Source of the DNA: Anaeroglomus sp964550565
GTDB taxonomy: Bacteria; Planctomycetota; Phycisphaerae; Sedimentisphaerales; Anaerohalosphaeraceae
DNA: 34,259 nucleotides
NCBI GenBank assembly: GCA_964550565.1
Contig: CAZKAI010000043.1
Coordinates: 1-34,259 of the forward strand
Direction of reading: 5' to 3'
Positions 24,548 through 33,464 of this stretch are shown in pieces. A model generated the notes under the pieces. That model saw only the letters and a list, made by a program, of their open reading frames with translations, had not been told where the DNA came from and did not search any database. The position numbers were made by a program, and so were the translations under genes. Numbering within the stretch: position 1 is the stretch's first letter; every line of letters starts with the position of its first letter.

Positions 24548-25725
24548 AGACACTGGTGATATCTTTTCAGCAAGTCATTCATCGCTGGATACTCTGGGCG
24601 ATGGCAGTGGATTTGCTTTTCACCGCACTATTGAGCCCGATCTGTTTTCTCCTGCAGGACTGGGAGATGGTCCGCAACATGAATGCCGCGTTTCTGGTCC
24701 TGTTCGCTATCGCTTACGGGCTGACCCGATGCCTGCTGTTTCATCCGGTGGCTAATTCAAAATACAGACAATTCCTGGCGCTGACACCCTACAGCAGCCG
24801 TCACCAGTTGCCCAAAGGGCCGATTCATTTATATTGGCCTGATGCTGTGATTCTGGGATTGATGACAGCAGCGGCATGGATTTGTCCGCCGGAACACTGG
24901 CTCATTCCGTTAGCTGCCTTTTTTGTATCCTTTCTGGCTGGCCATTGCTTCTGTATGATCCTGACAAAACAAAAGACATTACTGGCTGTACTTCTGGCCA
25001 TACTGCCATTGTCAATCTATCCGCATGAAAATGATGCGATCTCAATCCTGGTGTTTTGCATCGCCTATGGTATTGTCTGGTATGGCACACAGACCTATCT
25101 GAAACAATTTCCATGGAATACCAGCTTCTGGAATGATCACTATGTCGCACATTTGAAAGAGAAAGCCTTTACCCAAAAAATTATCCAGTGGCCATGGTCT
25201 CAATTAAATTGTGAGAAAATGGTTTCTTTTGGATGGAAGACAAAATTGGTGATTTGCGGATTGGTCTTCTGGTGGCTGCATGTTGGTGTTCATCTAGCAG
25301 AAGACAAGAGCTGGGTATTTATACTCAGTTTCTTTACCATTAGCTATATTAGTGGTATACGGCTATTGCGTTATATCATGGGTTATATGCCGCCAATCAG
25401 CTTGCTGGGCAGGATATCCACTGGCCGCTTGATTATTCCGGGATATGACAAGATTTTTGTTGCTCCATTGATTATAGCACTCAGCGGTCTATTTGTTCCA
25501 AAAGTACTCCTATCAGCAGGACTTCCAGAAACTATCAGCATTGAATTCACTTTCAGTTTATGCCTGTTTCTTGCAATGACTTTACCACCATCGCATCATA
25601 GCTGGCGGCTGACCGGACATCACCGCATGATTAAAACGCTGGTCCGCCCACAACGGTCCGGCACCAGTGCTCATGACAAAACAGATCAGTATTTCATTGA
25701 TTTATGGCATCACTGGTCAAAATAA
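24544..25725 (+). CDS. ABC exporter permease subunit
   Basis: A 393-residue hydrophobic protein with about eight or more membrane helices (for example ILWAMAVDLLFTALLSPICF, WLIPLAAFFVSFLAGHCFCM, KLVICGLVFWWLHVGVHL, FVAPLIIALSGLFVPKVLL). There is no close match I recognise beyond the ABC-2/EcsB-like type. It is assigned as the permease because its ATG overlaps the ATPase stop (ATGA) and AGGAG lies 6 bases upstream. AT content rises in the middle of the gene (about 25000-25600) compared with the neighbours. The transported molecule cannot be told from the sequence. Confidence 0.75.
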   Translation: MKTLVISFQQVIHRWILWAMAVDLLFTALLSPICFLLQDWEMVRNMNAAFLVLFAIAYGLTRCLLFHPVANSKYRQFLALTPYSSRHQLPKGPIHLYWPDAVILGLMTAAAWICPPEHWLIPLAAFFVSFLAGHCFCMILTKQKTLLAVLLAILPLSIYPHENDAISILVFCIAYGIVWYGTQTYLKQFPWNTSFWNDHYVAHLKEKAFTQKIIQWPWSQLNCEKMVSFGWKTKLVICGLVFWWLHVGVHLAEDKSWVFILSFFTISYISGIRLLRYIMGYMPPISLLGRISTGRLIIPGYDKIFVAPLIIALSGLFVPKVLLSAGLPETISIEFTFSLCLFLAMTLPPSHHSWRLTGHHRMIKTLVRPQRSGTSAHDKTDQYFIDLWHHWSK

Positions 25726-25760
25726 TATCATGTTAGTACCAGAACATAAGGAGATATGAA

Positions 25761-26846
25761 ATGATACGGGTCTTGATGTGGATATGTTTGCTGGTAACGG
25801 CTGTCCAGGCGGCTGGATTTATGGGCGGTGGAGATATTTCGATGCTGACCCAAGTCGAACAAGCCGGAGTAGTGTTTAAGGATAATGGCCAACCGGAAGA
25901 TTTAATCAAGCTGATGCAGGATAACGGATGCAGTTGTTTTCGGCTGCGGCTGTTTGTCAATCCCAACGGACGCGGCGGCGTGGTTCAGGATATTCCCTAT
26001 ACGATTGCACTGGCCAAACGCATCAAGGCGGCCGGGGCAATATTCATGTTGGATTTGCATTATTCCGATACCTGGGCCGACCCGGCGCATCAAATCAAGC
26101 CTGCCGCGTGGAAAGACCTGCCGTATGAAGATCTGGCCAGGACCGTCGAAAGCTATACAGCCCGGACTATCGGCGAATTCAAAAAGCAGGATGCCCTGCC
26201 GGAGCTGGTACAGGTTGGCAACGAGATACACCCGGGATTTCTCTGGCCTGATGGTCGGCTGGACGGCAACGATCCCAATTCCTGGCCGAGATTTGCCGGC
26301 CTGCTTAAGGCGGGAATCCGCGGTGTACAGCAGGCAACTGAGCCAAAGGACAAAGTCAAAATTATTATCCATGTTGCCGCCGGCGGCGACTGGGGCAAGA
26401 CCGACTGGTTCTTTTCCAATTGCCAAAAGTACGGAATCGAATATGACATCATCGGCCAGAGTTTCTACCCCTGGTGGCACGGTACGATGACCGAGCTTAA
26501 AGACAATCTGGCCAGAACGGCCAAGAAATTCAAAAAAGACATTATGGTTGTGGAGACGGCCTATCCCTGGCAGGATGTTCCCAATTTTGAATCCCGTGCC
26601 GAGCGGCTGGATGCAATGACATGGGAAAAAAGTCCGGCAGGGCAGAAGGTGTTTCTGGAAGAATTGATTCAAACAGTCCGCCAGACTCCTGACGGCCGAG
26701 GCATTGGAGTCTTGTGGTGGTATCCTGAATCCGTACCAACCAAACAGTCCGGCGGCTGGAACGGAGGCATCACCGCCCTGTTCAACAAAGAGGGAAACGC
26801 CCTGCCGGCCATGAAATGCTTCAAAGTACCTTCCGCATCAAAATAG
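25761..26846 (+). CDS. GH53 endo-beta-1,4-galactanase
   Basis: Hydrolyses beta-1,4-galactan side chains of pectin (arabinogalactan type I) outside the cytoplasm. The 361-residue protein has a signal peptide (VLMWICLLVTAVQA, cleaved near residue 17), then the GH53 (beta/alpha)8 barrel: MGGGDISMLTQVEQAG, a CFRLRLFVNPNG strand, MLDLHYSDTWADP, the acid/base in LVQVGNEIHPG (Glu155) and the nucleophile in IMVVETAYPW (Glu265). The final ALFNKEGNALPAMKCF is typical. Length is normal for a single-domain enzyme. AAGGAG lies 7 bases before the ATG. It follows the ABC permease by 35 bases and faces the Asp-box hydrolase. Confidence 0.95.
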   Translation: MIRVLMWICLLVTAVQAAGFMGGGDISMLTQVEQAGVVFKDNGQPEDLIKLMQDNGCSCFRLRLFVNPNGRGGVVQDIPYTIALAKRIKAAGAIFMLDLHYSDTWADPAHQIKPAAWKDLPYEDLARTVESYTARTIGEFKKQDALPELVQVGNEIHPGFLWPDGRLDGNDPNSWPRFAGLLKAGIRGVQQATEPKDKVKIIIHVAAGGDWGKTDWFFSNCQKYGIEYDIIGQSFYPWWHGTMTELKDNLARTAKKFKKDIMVVETAYPWQDVPNFESRAERLDAMTWEKSPAGQKVFLEELIQTVRQTPDGRGIGVLWWYPESVPTKQSGGWNGGITALFNKEGNALPAMKCFKVPSASK

Positions 26847-26857
26847 GTTTTAGCGTG

Positions 26858-27979
26858 TTAGGGAACAGGCTGTGAAACGGCGGCCTTGATGAGCTTGATT
26901 TGGCGCTGGCCCCTGCCCGAGGCGGCGGTCACGGCGATCAGGGTATTGGGATCTTCCATGCTTAACGCATTCCACGAAAACTGCTCCGCCGTGTTCTGCT
27001 GGAACGGCTTAGGCTGTACGGTCCAGGTCTTGCCATTATCAATACTGCTGACAATGCCCAGTTTGAGGCGGGATTTCTCGTCTTCGTCAGTCTGGAATGA
27101 AACAAAAATCGGGCCATCAGGGACAGCAACGATATAAGGAGCAACCGCCCTTCGGCTGCTGTCAGCGGGTTCATAGACCTGGCGACGCGGCCCCCATGTT
27201 CTGCCGCCGTTGGTGCTGCGAACCGACCAGGTACAGAACTGGCCGGCACGTTTGACGTTATGACCTTCCAGTACGACAAGGATATCACCGTTGTCCAGAA
27301 GAGTCGCCACAGGCATACCATCGCGTGATCCTGGATGCCGGGAGATCACCTGCGGAGAATGCCAGCTTTTGCCGTTGTCGTCGGAACGCTGCATTTCAAT
27401 CACCTGATCATTTCCATCCACATTGCCTTCCTGAGCATAAAAGACCAGCAACTGGCCATCGGCTTTGCGGATAATCTGCGGCTCCCAGACACCATCGGTA
27501 TTGCTGATAATGGTGGACAGAGGCTGCCAGCTTGAACCGCTATCCGTGCTTCGGGAGACCTTAAGCGTCTTGACCTCACCATCGACGATGCGGTAGGCAC
27601 ACAGGATTTCTCCGCCGGGCAATTCAATCAATTCGCCATTGGCGGCATTGCCGGTCCCGAAAGAGGCCTGCGAAAGAGGCGCCCATGTCTTGCCGCTATC
27701 GGTGCTTCGGGAAATTCGTACACAGGTGCCGGATGCACCTTCGTTGGTATCATAGGCACACAGCCAATGTCCATTGGACAGGATAAGCAGTCGGGGATAC
27801 CACGTACCACCTGACGACGGTGCAAACACAACCTGCTCGGAAGCAGAATTCCAGTTGAGAAGAACATCTCTTTGGGACGCAGGTGCGTTGCCTGCTTGGG
27901 CCGCCATCACCTGTGACATCGCCCCGATCCAGAGCAACTGAATCAGCGACAGGACTGTTTTGAACTGCTTATTCCCCAT
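26858..27979 (-). CDS. secreted Asp-box beta-propeller hydrolase (sialidase / GH93-like)
   Basis: A 373-residue protein with a signal peptide (residues about 1-27) and five Asp boxes: STDSGKTW, STDSGSSW, SDDNGKSW, STNGGRTW and SIDNGKTW. These mark a six-bladed propeller of the sialidase superfamily. An Arg in TWYPRLLIL takes the place of the FRIP arginine of GH33 sialidases; the YPR form also occurs in GH93 exo-arabinanases. Next to a galactanase, an arabinan- or arabinogalactan-active enzyme fits better than a sialidase, but sequence alone cannot decide. It begins 29 bases after the GLUG-protein gene on the same strand, so the two may be co-transcribed. Confidence 0.82.
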   Translation of the reverse strand: MGNKQFKTVLSLIQLLWIGAMSQVMAAQAGNAPASQRDVLLNWNSASEQVVFAPSSGGTWYPRLLILSNGHWLCAYDTNEGASGTCVRISRSTDSGKTWAPLSQASFGTGNAANGELIELPGGEILCAYRIVDGEVKTLKVSRSTDSGSSWQPLSTIISNTDGVWEPQIIRKADGQLLVFYAQEGNVDGNDQVIEMQRSDDNGKSWHSPQVISRHPGSRDGMPVATLLDNGDILVVLEGHNVKRAGQFCTWSVRSTNGGRTWGPRRQVYEPADSSRRAVAPYIVAVPDGPIFVSFQTDEDEKSRLKLGIVSSIDNGKTWTVQPKPFQQNTAEQFSWNALSMEDPNTLIAVTAASGRGQRQIKLIKAAVSQPVP

Positions 27980-28008
27980 AGAAAATCGGCCCCGGTGCCG
28001 CAGCAGGA

Positions 28009-29679
28009 TTATAGACCCGCCAGCCAGACATCGACAAACAGTTCCAAATCGGCCAAATTCACCTGGCCGCTGCCATCCAGGTCAGCACCTCCGCATCCGC
28101 CTGTCGCCAGGCAATCGGTCATCTGCCAGCGTACCGCCAGATAACCAAAGTCTTCAAAAGCCACACCATCCGGACATGTAAAATCTGCCGCAATAGCCCG
28201 ATTCCAATTGAAATACGGATACGTCACACCGTTGGCACAGAGTCTCCAGATGTCATCCCCTCCGTTGGCAGCTTCCCCCACAAAATCCCAGCCGAAGTCT
28301 GTATAGGTTGACCGCGTCTGCATCGCAGGGGTGGTCTTGCCGTACACATCGGTTATCGTGCCCGCGCCATCACCTGTCCCCTGTGCGATTGAGCTGCTAT
28401 CCACATCCCAGAAACAACGCTGGACGGTGCCGTCGCCATTTTCACCAATCACCCCGCCAATATAGGTCTGCCAGACCGAATCTTCGGACGGCACACTGCA
28501 GAAAGCAGTCGCAGTTCCTGTCGCATAACAGGCCGACACCCGCCCCAGTTCAGTCGCCACGACGACGCCGCGATTTCTGCCAACCACACCGCCGCAGGAA
28601 GACCAGGCAGAAGATGGCACGGGCGACATCACATGGGAAGAAGCATCAGAGTTCCCCAGAGCATAACAATTATCAATCGTGCCGGTGTTATCCGCGGCGA
28701 CGCCTCCAGCCGAAGACCAGCAGTTGATTTCATTATTACCCGTCACCGACGCTTCGGATTCGGCGAAACCCGTCGCATAACTGCGCGTAATCATTCCCTT
28801 GCGATTATATCCGACCAGCCCGCCCGCAGAAGACCACGCCGCCGAAGCCCCCGAGCCAATCAGGCAGCGGGAAATAACATCCCCATTGGCATAACACCTG
28901 TCGATCGTACCGGATTCATTCAGTGCCGTCAACCCGCCGGCAAAAGCCGAATCGCTGGTTGAATTGGCCTGCACAGCGCCCGTTGCATAAGAACGCTCAA
29001 TTGTTCCGTGGTCATTGATCGCCGCAAGTCCGCCGGCATTAGCGGTATATCCGTCCACCGTTACCGCACCGGAGGCGTAACAGCCGGAAATATTTCCATA
29101 GTTGGTCGCAACCAGCCCTCCGGCCTGTGACCTGGAGACATGCGATGTAGTGACCTGTGCGGAGGAAAAACAATCCGACACAGTACCTTCATTCACCCCC
29201 GCCAATCCCCCTGCAACATTGGCAGCGATGACCGAACCGCTGACGGAGCAATCCGCAATAGTCCCGTCTTCATTCCATCCGACCAGGGCGCCAACATAAC
29301 TTTTGCCGGTGAGGGAGACGTCTTTCAGTTTGAGCCTTTTTATCTGGGCCGGCGTCCTGACAAGACCAAACAAACCCACATTTTCAGCATTCGGCAGGTT
29401 CATCGTCAGATGACTCAGCGTAAATCCCCCCCCGTCAAACACACCCACAAAGGCCTGCCCCCAGTTACCGATAGGCGACAGAGCAACTCCTGTTAAATCC
29501 AGGTCTTTGGTCAAAACAAAGGCCTTGTCCCAGTCCGCCGGCGTAGAGGCCAACTCTACCAAATCCGTCGAATCGGAAATCCAGTACGGATTGGTCGTTG
29601 TTCCATCGCCATGAGTATATGCACACACGGTTGCCTGGAGTGACAAAATCCCCGCCAAAATTATAATTGCTGTTTTCAT
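28009..29679 (-). CDS. secreted GLUG-repeat protein with dockerin-like C-terminus
   Basis: A 556-residue extracellular protein. The signal peptide is MKTAIIILAGILSLQATVCA. Residues about 100-440 hold roughly ten GLUG-type repeats of the form GGLVGxNxGTIxxCYATG, which stack into a beta-helix-like array and are found in adhesins and polysaccharide-binding proteins. The tail (about 495-556) has two dockerin-like units: a degenerate one around AFEDFGYLAVRW and an EF-hand-like one, DLDGSGQVNLADLELFVDVW. Such tails are frequent in Phycisphaerae exoproteins. The ATG at 29677-29679 gives the clean signal peptide; an in-frame GTG at 29694 is possible. It may bind carbohydrate or surfaces; no catalytic motif is seen. 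Confidence 0.83.
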   Translation of the reverse strand: MKTAIIILAGILSLQATVCAYTHGDGTTTNPYWISDSTDLVELASTPADWDKAFVLTKDLDLTGVALSPIGNWGQAFVGVFDGGGFTLSHLTMNLPNAENVGLFGLVRTPAQIKRLKLKDVSLTGKSYVGALVGWNEDGTIADCSVSGSVIAANVAGGLAGVNEGTVSDCFSSAQVTTSHVSRSQAGGLVATNYGNISGCYASGAVTVDGYTANAGGLAAINDHGTIERSYATGAVQANSTSDSAFAGGLTALNESGTIDRCYANGDVISRCLIGSGASAAWSSAGGLVGYNRKGMITRSYATGFAESEASVTGNNEINCWSSAGGVAADNTGTIDNCYALGNSDASSHVMSPVPSSAWSSCGGVVGRNRGVVVATELGRVSACYATGTATAFCSVPSEDSVWQTYIGGVIGENGDGTVQRCFWDVDSSSIAQGTGDGAGTITDVYGKTTPAMQTRSTYTDFGWDFVGEAANGGDDIWRLCANGVTYPYFNWNRAIAADFTCPDGVAFEDFGYLAVRWQMTDCLATGGCGGADLDGSGQVNLADLELFVDVWLAGL

Positions 29680-29816
29680 CCCCTGTGTCCCCACTTATAG
29701 ACCTATTACACCTACTACTATCTATTTCAAAAAAACGATATTCTTTCTTTTAATATGGTTAATATAGTAAAGCTGTTCACAAAAAGCAAGGAAATACGAG
29801 CATTTAAAGATATGGT

Positions 29817-31208
29817 TTAGTCTTCGCCGGATTGTAGATTTTCAGCAAATTCCGGCTTGAGCTTTCGGAGCCGTTCTGTAATATCCGGATAATCCGCAGC
29901 GTAATTCGTTTGTTCAGAAGGATCTTTTTCGAGATTGGCCAGAAAAACCTTGCGATCCATTTCAGGCAGAGTCTGCCCGTTAATACGCGGATTGATGATT
30001 AGCTTCCATGGCCCCTGCCGGACTGCCCATTGATTGCCAATCTGCCAGTATAGTATCTCATGGGGGCTTGCAGCCTCGCTGGATTGGAGGACAGCCTTGA
30101 TATTCTTTCCGTCAATATCCTCCTCTTGCAGCGGCACTCCGCTCAGAGCCGCCAGTGTCGGCATCCAGTCGCAGGCATGAACCATCTGATTTCGCATAAC
30201 ATTTTCGGGCAATACACCCGGCCAACTGATAATCGATGGTACACGAATCCCGCCTTCAAACAGGCTGAATTTGGCGCCGCGATAAGGACCCGCATTGCCT
30301 CCGCCAAAGTGGGCGCGTTCTTCTGTGCTGTGCCCCTGGTCTGACTGATAGATAATAATGGTATTATCCCGCAATCCCTGCTTATCCAGCAGGTCAATCA
30401 ATCGGCCAAGTCGTTCATCCTGACTGCTGACAAAAGCTCCATACAAATCACGGGGATAGGGTACACCGGCATCCTGATACCGTTTCAGCCATGCGTGGTC
30501 CGGCTGATAGGGATAATGCGGGGTATTGACAGCATAGTATAAAAAGAACGGCTTATCGCGATGAGTCGTGATAAACTGTGTTGCTTCTTCCAGCATCAAA
30601 TCCGGGAAATATCGCCCGGATTCAAAGACTTCTTTGCCGTTTCGCCACAGGTCATGACGATTGGGCCCTTCCCAGAAGAAATAATGGGAGTAATTATCAA
30701 TGCAGCCGCCCATGTGACCGAAGGAATAATCGAATCCCTGGGCATTGGGTGTTGTTTTGTCCGTGTATCCAAGGTGCCACTTGCCGATATGAGCCGTTGC
30801 ATAACCGGCCGCTCGAAATGTCTCAGCCAGCGTCACCTGCTCGGTCGGCATCCCTTTGGCACCCGGCTGCGATGACACATTACCCGGAACCCCGGCCCGC
30901 TGCGGATAACGCCCCGTCAGCAATCCCGCCCGTGACGGCGAGCAAATGGCCGACGGTGCATACATCTGGGTGAAACGAATGCCGCGTTTAGCCAGAGCAT
31001 CAATATTGGGGGTTATCAAGTCATGGCTGCCATAACAGCCTAAATCCATCGCCCCCTGGTCATCGGCATAGAGGACAACCACGTTGGGTTTGCGTCCTGC
31101 TGCAGCCGTTCTGCTCGTAACGCTGGAACATCCGCCTAACACAGCAGCACTGAATCCCGCTGCTGTCAGCTTCAGAAAATTCCGTCTTGATAGCCTCGCT
31201 GTGTCCAT
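29817..31208 (-). CDS. type I sulfatase, Tat-exported lipoprotein
   Basis: Removes sulfate esters, probably from polysaccharides. The 463-residue protein has a Tat signal (LSRRNFLKLTAAGFSAAVLG) with a lipobox ending in Cys27, so it should be membrane-anchored outside the cytoplasm. The sulfatase signature is APSAICSPSRAGLLTGRYPQ, where Cys89 is the residue matured to formylglycine (Cys-type, family S1). Metal-site Asp residues are in LYADDQGAMDLGCYGS, and a DQGHSTEERAHFGGG block follows later. The ATG at 31206-31208 has an AGGG box; the longer frame upstream runs towards gcvPB and is rejected. It follows gcvPB by 34 bases. A maturase must be encoded elsewhere. Confidence 0.95.
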   Translation of the reverse strand: MDTARLSRRNFLKLTAAGFSAAVLGGCSSVTSRTAAAGRKPNVVVLYADDQGAMDLGCYGSHDLITPNIDALAKRGIRFTQMYAPSAICSPSRAGLLTGRYPQRAGVPGNVSSQPGAKGMPTEQVTLAETFRAAGYATAHIGKWHLGYTDKTTPNAQGFDYSFGHMGGCIDNYSHYFFWEGPNRHDLWRNGKEVFESGRYFPDLMLEEATQFITTHRDKPFFLYYAVNTPHYPYQPDHAWLKRYQDAGVPYPRDLYGAFVSSQDERLGRLIDLLDKQGLRDNTIIIYQSDQGHSTEERAHFGGGNAGPYRGAKFSLFEGGIRVPSIISWPGVLPENVMRNQMVHACDWMPTLAALSGVPLQEEDIDGKNIKAVLQSSEAASPHEILYWQIGNQWAVRQGPWKLIINPRINGQTLPEMDRKVFLANLEKDPSEQTNYAADYPDITERLRKLKPEFAENLQSGED

Positions 31209-31242
31209 CTTTCCCTGAATCACCACACAAACCGTGAATTTG

Positions 31243-32688
31243 TCACGCCAGACTGGCAATATCCAGATTTCGCGCCGCAGCGGTTTCATCGAGCCGGCCA
31301 ATCGGAGTTGTCACCGGGGCGGCTTTGATGCTGGCCGGATCGGCCTCGACCTGTTTGGCAATGTCAATCATGGCCTCGATGAAGAGATCCATTGTCTCCC
31401 GGCTTTCGGTCTCGGTCGGCTCAATCATCAGGGCCTCCTTGACAATCATCGGGAAATACATGGTCGGCGGATGGATGCCGCGGTCGATGAGGGCCTTGGC
31501 AATGTCGAGGGCATGTACCCCCTTGGCGGCCTGCCGGGTGGCACTGATAACGCATTCGTGCTTGCAGACCTGCTCAAAGGGAATATCGTAATAATCCTTC
31601 AGCTTTTCTTTGACATAGTTGGCGTTGAGGACGGCATTTTCGCTGACCCGCAGAAGCCCCTCTTTACCCAGCATCAGCATGTAGACGTAGGCCTTGAGCA
31701 CGACGCCGAAATTGCCGTAGAACGGGGCGATATAGCCAATGGAGTCGGGGCGGTCATATTCAAGGGCAAACGTGCCGTCCGACCGCTTGACCACCACGGA
31801 AATCGGCAGGAAATCCACCAGTTTCGAGCTGACGCCCACCGGGCCGGCGCCGGGACCGCCGCCGCCATGCGGCGTGGCAAAGGTCTTGTGCAGATTAATA
31901 TGAATAATATCAAAACCCAGGTCACCCGGACGAACCCGGCCGACAATCGCGTTGAGGTTAGCACCATCGTAGTAGGCCAGACCATCGACCGAATGAATCA
32001 GGTCACAGATTTCCTTGACATGGGGATTAAACAGCCCGACCGTATCAGGACAGGTCAGCATAATGCCGGCCACTTCGCTGTTGAGTTCCTTCTTCAGGGC
32101 TTCCACGCTCATCAGGCCGTTTTTGTCGCTGGGGATGGTCTTGACTGAATATCCGGCAATCGCAGCGCTGGCGGGGTTGGTTCCGTGGGCACTGTCGGGA
32201 ATCAGCACGACTTTTTTCTTGTTGCCCTTGCGGCGGTGATAGGCGGCCATCATCATAATGCCCGTCAGTTCGCCGTGCGCTCCGGCCATCGGCTGCATCG
32301 TGAAGGCGGCCATGCCGGCGATCTCCCGCAGCATCATATCCGTATCATACAGCACCTGCAAGGCGCCCTGCGTCAGCATGCCGCCCATCCGCAACTGCGG
32401 CAGCAGCGGATGCAGATGTGCAAAGCCCGGGTAGGCCGCGATCCGCTCGCAGACCTTGGGATTGTATTTCATCGTGCACGAGCCCAGCGGATAGAATACC
32501 GTATCCACGCTGAAATTCCGACGCGACAATTCGGTAAAATGCCGCACCACATCCAGTTCGCTCAATTCCGGCAGCGGCAGGTTGTCCCGCAGCAGCTTCG
32601 GCTCAATATGCACACCCGCAGACACATCGCTTTTGGCAACCCGCAACCCCTGACGCCCCGCCACACTTTTTTCAAATACCAGTTTCAT
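31243..32688 (-). CDS. gcvPB: glycine decarboxylase P-protein subunit 2 (GcvPB)
   Basis: The C-terminal half of the PLP-dependent glycine decarboxylase, which releases CO2 from glycine and passes the aminomethyl group to the H protein. The 481-residue protein has the family blocks FYPLGSCTMKYNPKV, QPMAGAHGELTGIMM, PDSAHGTNPASAAIAGY and CPDTVGLFNP. The PLP lysine is Lys268 in INLHKTFATPHGGGGPG. Length matches split-type GcvPB (about 480). A GGAG box precedes the ATG. In split systems gcvPA normally lies directly upstream; here its end is about 1.5 kb away, with repeats, a transposase and another gene in between. Confidence 0.97.
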   Translation of the reverse strand: MKLVFEKSVAGRQGLRVAKSDVSAGVHIEPKLLRDNLPLPELSELDVVRHFTELSRRNFSVDTVFYPLGSCTMKYNPKVCERIAAYPGFAHLHPLLPQLRMGGMLTQGALQVLYDTDMMLREIAGMAAFTMQPMAGAHGELTGIMMMAAYHRRKGNKKKVVLIPDSAHGTNPASAAIAGYSVKTIPSDKNGLMSVEALKKELNSEVAGIMLTCPDTVGLFNPHVKEICDLIHSVDGLAYYDGANLNAIVGRVRPGDLGFDIIHINLHKTFATPHGGGGPGAGPVGVSSKLVDFLPISVVVKRSDGTFALEYDRPDSIGYIAPFYGNFGVVLKAYVYMLMLGKEGLLRVSENAVLNANYVKEKLKDYYDIPFEQVCKHECVISATRQAAKGVHALDIAKALIDRGIHPPTMYFPMIVKEALMIEPTETESRETMDLFIEAMIDIAKQVEADPASIKAAPVTTPIGRLDETAAARNLDIASLA

Positions 32689-32705
32689 TATATATCTCCA
32701 ATGTC

Positions 32706-32749
32706 ATTCCCGCGAAGAGCCTGCCCCCGCGAAAGCGTGGGGCGGGAAT
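32706..32749. repeat. palindromic intergenic element upstream of gcvPB
   Basis: Outer arms ATTCCCGC (32706-32713) and GCGGGAAT (32742-32749) enclose a GC-rich hairpin, GCCCCCGC-GAAA-GCGTGGGGC (32723-32743). This type of ATTCCCGCGAAAGCGGGAAT repeat is seen dispersed in many bacterial genomes. It is distinct in sequence from the REP units that follow. Confidence 0.7.
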
Positions 32750-32759
32750 CCAGATTTTT

Positions 32760-32789
32760 GAAACCACAGATTTCACAGATTACACAAAT
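32760..32789 (+). repeat. outer inverted repeat, left arm
   Basis: Begins GAAACCACAGATTTCACAGA and matches the reverse complement of 34128-34157 at 28 of 30 positions. Similar CACAGATT-containing repeats recur in intergenic DNA of several phyla. Confidence 0.82.
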
Positions 32790-32830
32790 TTTATGTCTTT
32801 CTTTCGCCTCAAAGAGGCAAAATCTATTAT

Positions 32831-32920
32831 TGCCCCGAAGGGACAATAAGTTTAATAGCCGGAGGCGTAAGCCTCCGGAAAGAGTCTTCTCAAATCACAA
32901 GCCCCAAAGGGGCGAAAGTT
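32831..32920 (+). repeat. REP unit 1
   Basis: Contains the perfect hairpin CCGGAGGC-GTAA-GCCTCCGG (32859-32878) and a second hairpin GCCCC-AAA-GGGGC (32901-32913). Nearly the same sequence and order occurs at 34032-34117. Confidence 0.88.
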
Positions 32921-32926
32921 AATTCG

Positions 32927-33361
32927 CTATATATAGCGTTCATCATAAGGAATATTGTGTTTCTTAAAAAACAATTCCAATTCTTCTTTAAATGTTCGAG
33001 TACGATGGTGTTCTCCCTGGTTCTTGATATATTCGGTCACAGACTGAATTCCCGAATAAGAAACTGAAAACACCGAGTACCCGTCCTGCCAGCCAAAGTG
33101 GTTACCGAACGTATCGCGAAACCATCGCGACGAATTCGTTTTAATCACCCGAACAAATTCAGATACAGACAATTCTGGATGAAGCGAAACCAGCATATGA
33201 AAATGGTCACAAACACCATTCAAAATGTATAGCTTTGCTTTCATATTCCGCATAATCCCTGCCAGATATTCACAGGTTCGCTTAACCTGGTCTTCCGATA
33301 AACCCGCGGTTCTATCCTTGATCGCAAAAATAATATGATAATAAATACTGGCATACGACAT
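32927..33361 (-). CDS. REP-associated tyrosine (Y1/IS200-like) transposase
   Basis: A 144-residue HUH-superfamily single-strand DNA transposase of the TnpA-REP (RAYT) type. The start SYASIYYHIIFAIKDR matches the IS200/IS605 N-terminus, the metal-binding HUH motif is CDHFHMLVSL, and the catalytic Tyr is probably in SVTEYIKNQ. RAYTs move or copy REP sequences rather than themselves. REP hairpins lie on both sides, which supports this class. The ATG at 33359-33361 is preferred over the in-frame GTG at 33373. The coding frame appears intact, so the enzyme may be active. Confidence 0.92.
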   Translation of the reverse strand: MSYASIYYHIIFAIKDRTAGLSEDQVKRTCEYLAGIMRNMKAKLYILNGVCDHFHMLVSLHPELSVSEFVRVIKTNSSRWFRDTFGNHFGWQDGYSVFSVSYSGIQSVTEYIKNQGEHHRTRTFKEELELFFKKHNIPYDERYI

Positions 33362-33382
33362 TTTAAGCTTCACTCTTCTTTC

Positions 33383-33462
33383 GCCCCTTCGGGGCTTTGT
33401 TTTGTTCTTCCCTGTCCGGAGGCTTACGCCTCCGGCTATGAAACTCTCCGTCCCTCCGGGAC
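33383..33462 (-). repeat. REP unit 2 (inverted orientation)
   Basis: Contains GCCCC-TTC-GGGGC (33383-33395), CCGGAGGC-TTAC-GCCTCCGG (33416-33435) and GTCCC-TCC-GGGAC (33450-33462). The TTAC loop shows it is the reverse of units 1 and 3. It separates the transposase from the DUF6714-like gene and may act as a transcript end. Confidence 0.87.
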
Positions 33463-33464
33463 TT

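Noticed and set aside
25902..26672. Minus-strand open frame of 256 codons opposite the GH53 gene
   Set aside because: Shadow of the galactanase, whose catalytic motifs are clear in the other strand.
31234..32148. Plus-strand open frame of 304 codons opposite gcvPB
   Set aside because: Antisense shadow of a highly conserved enzyme; no recognisable protein features.
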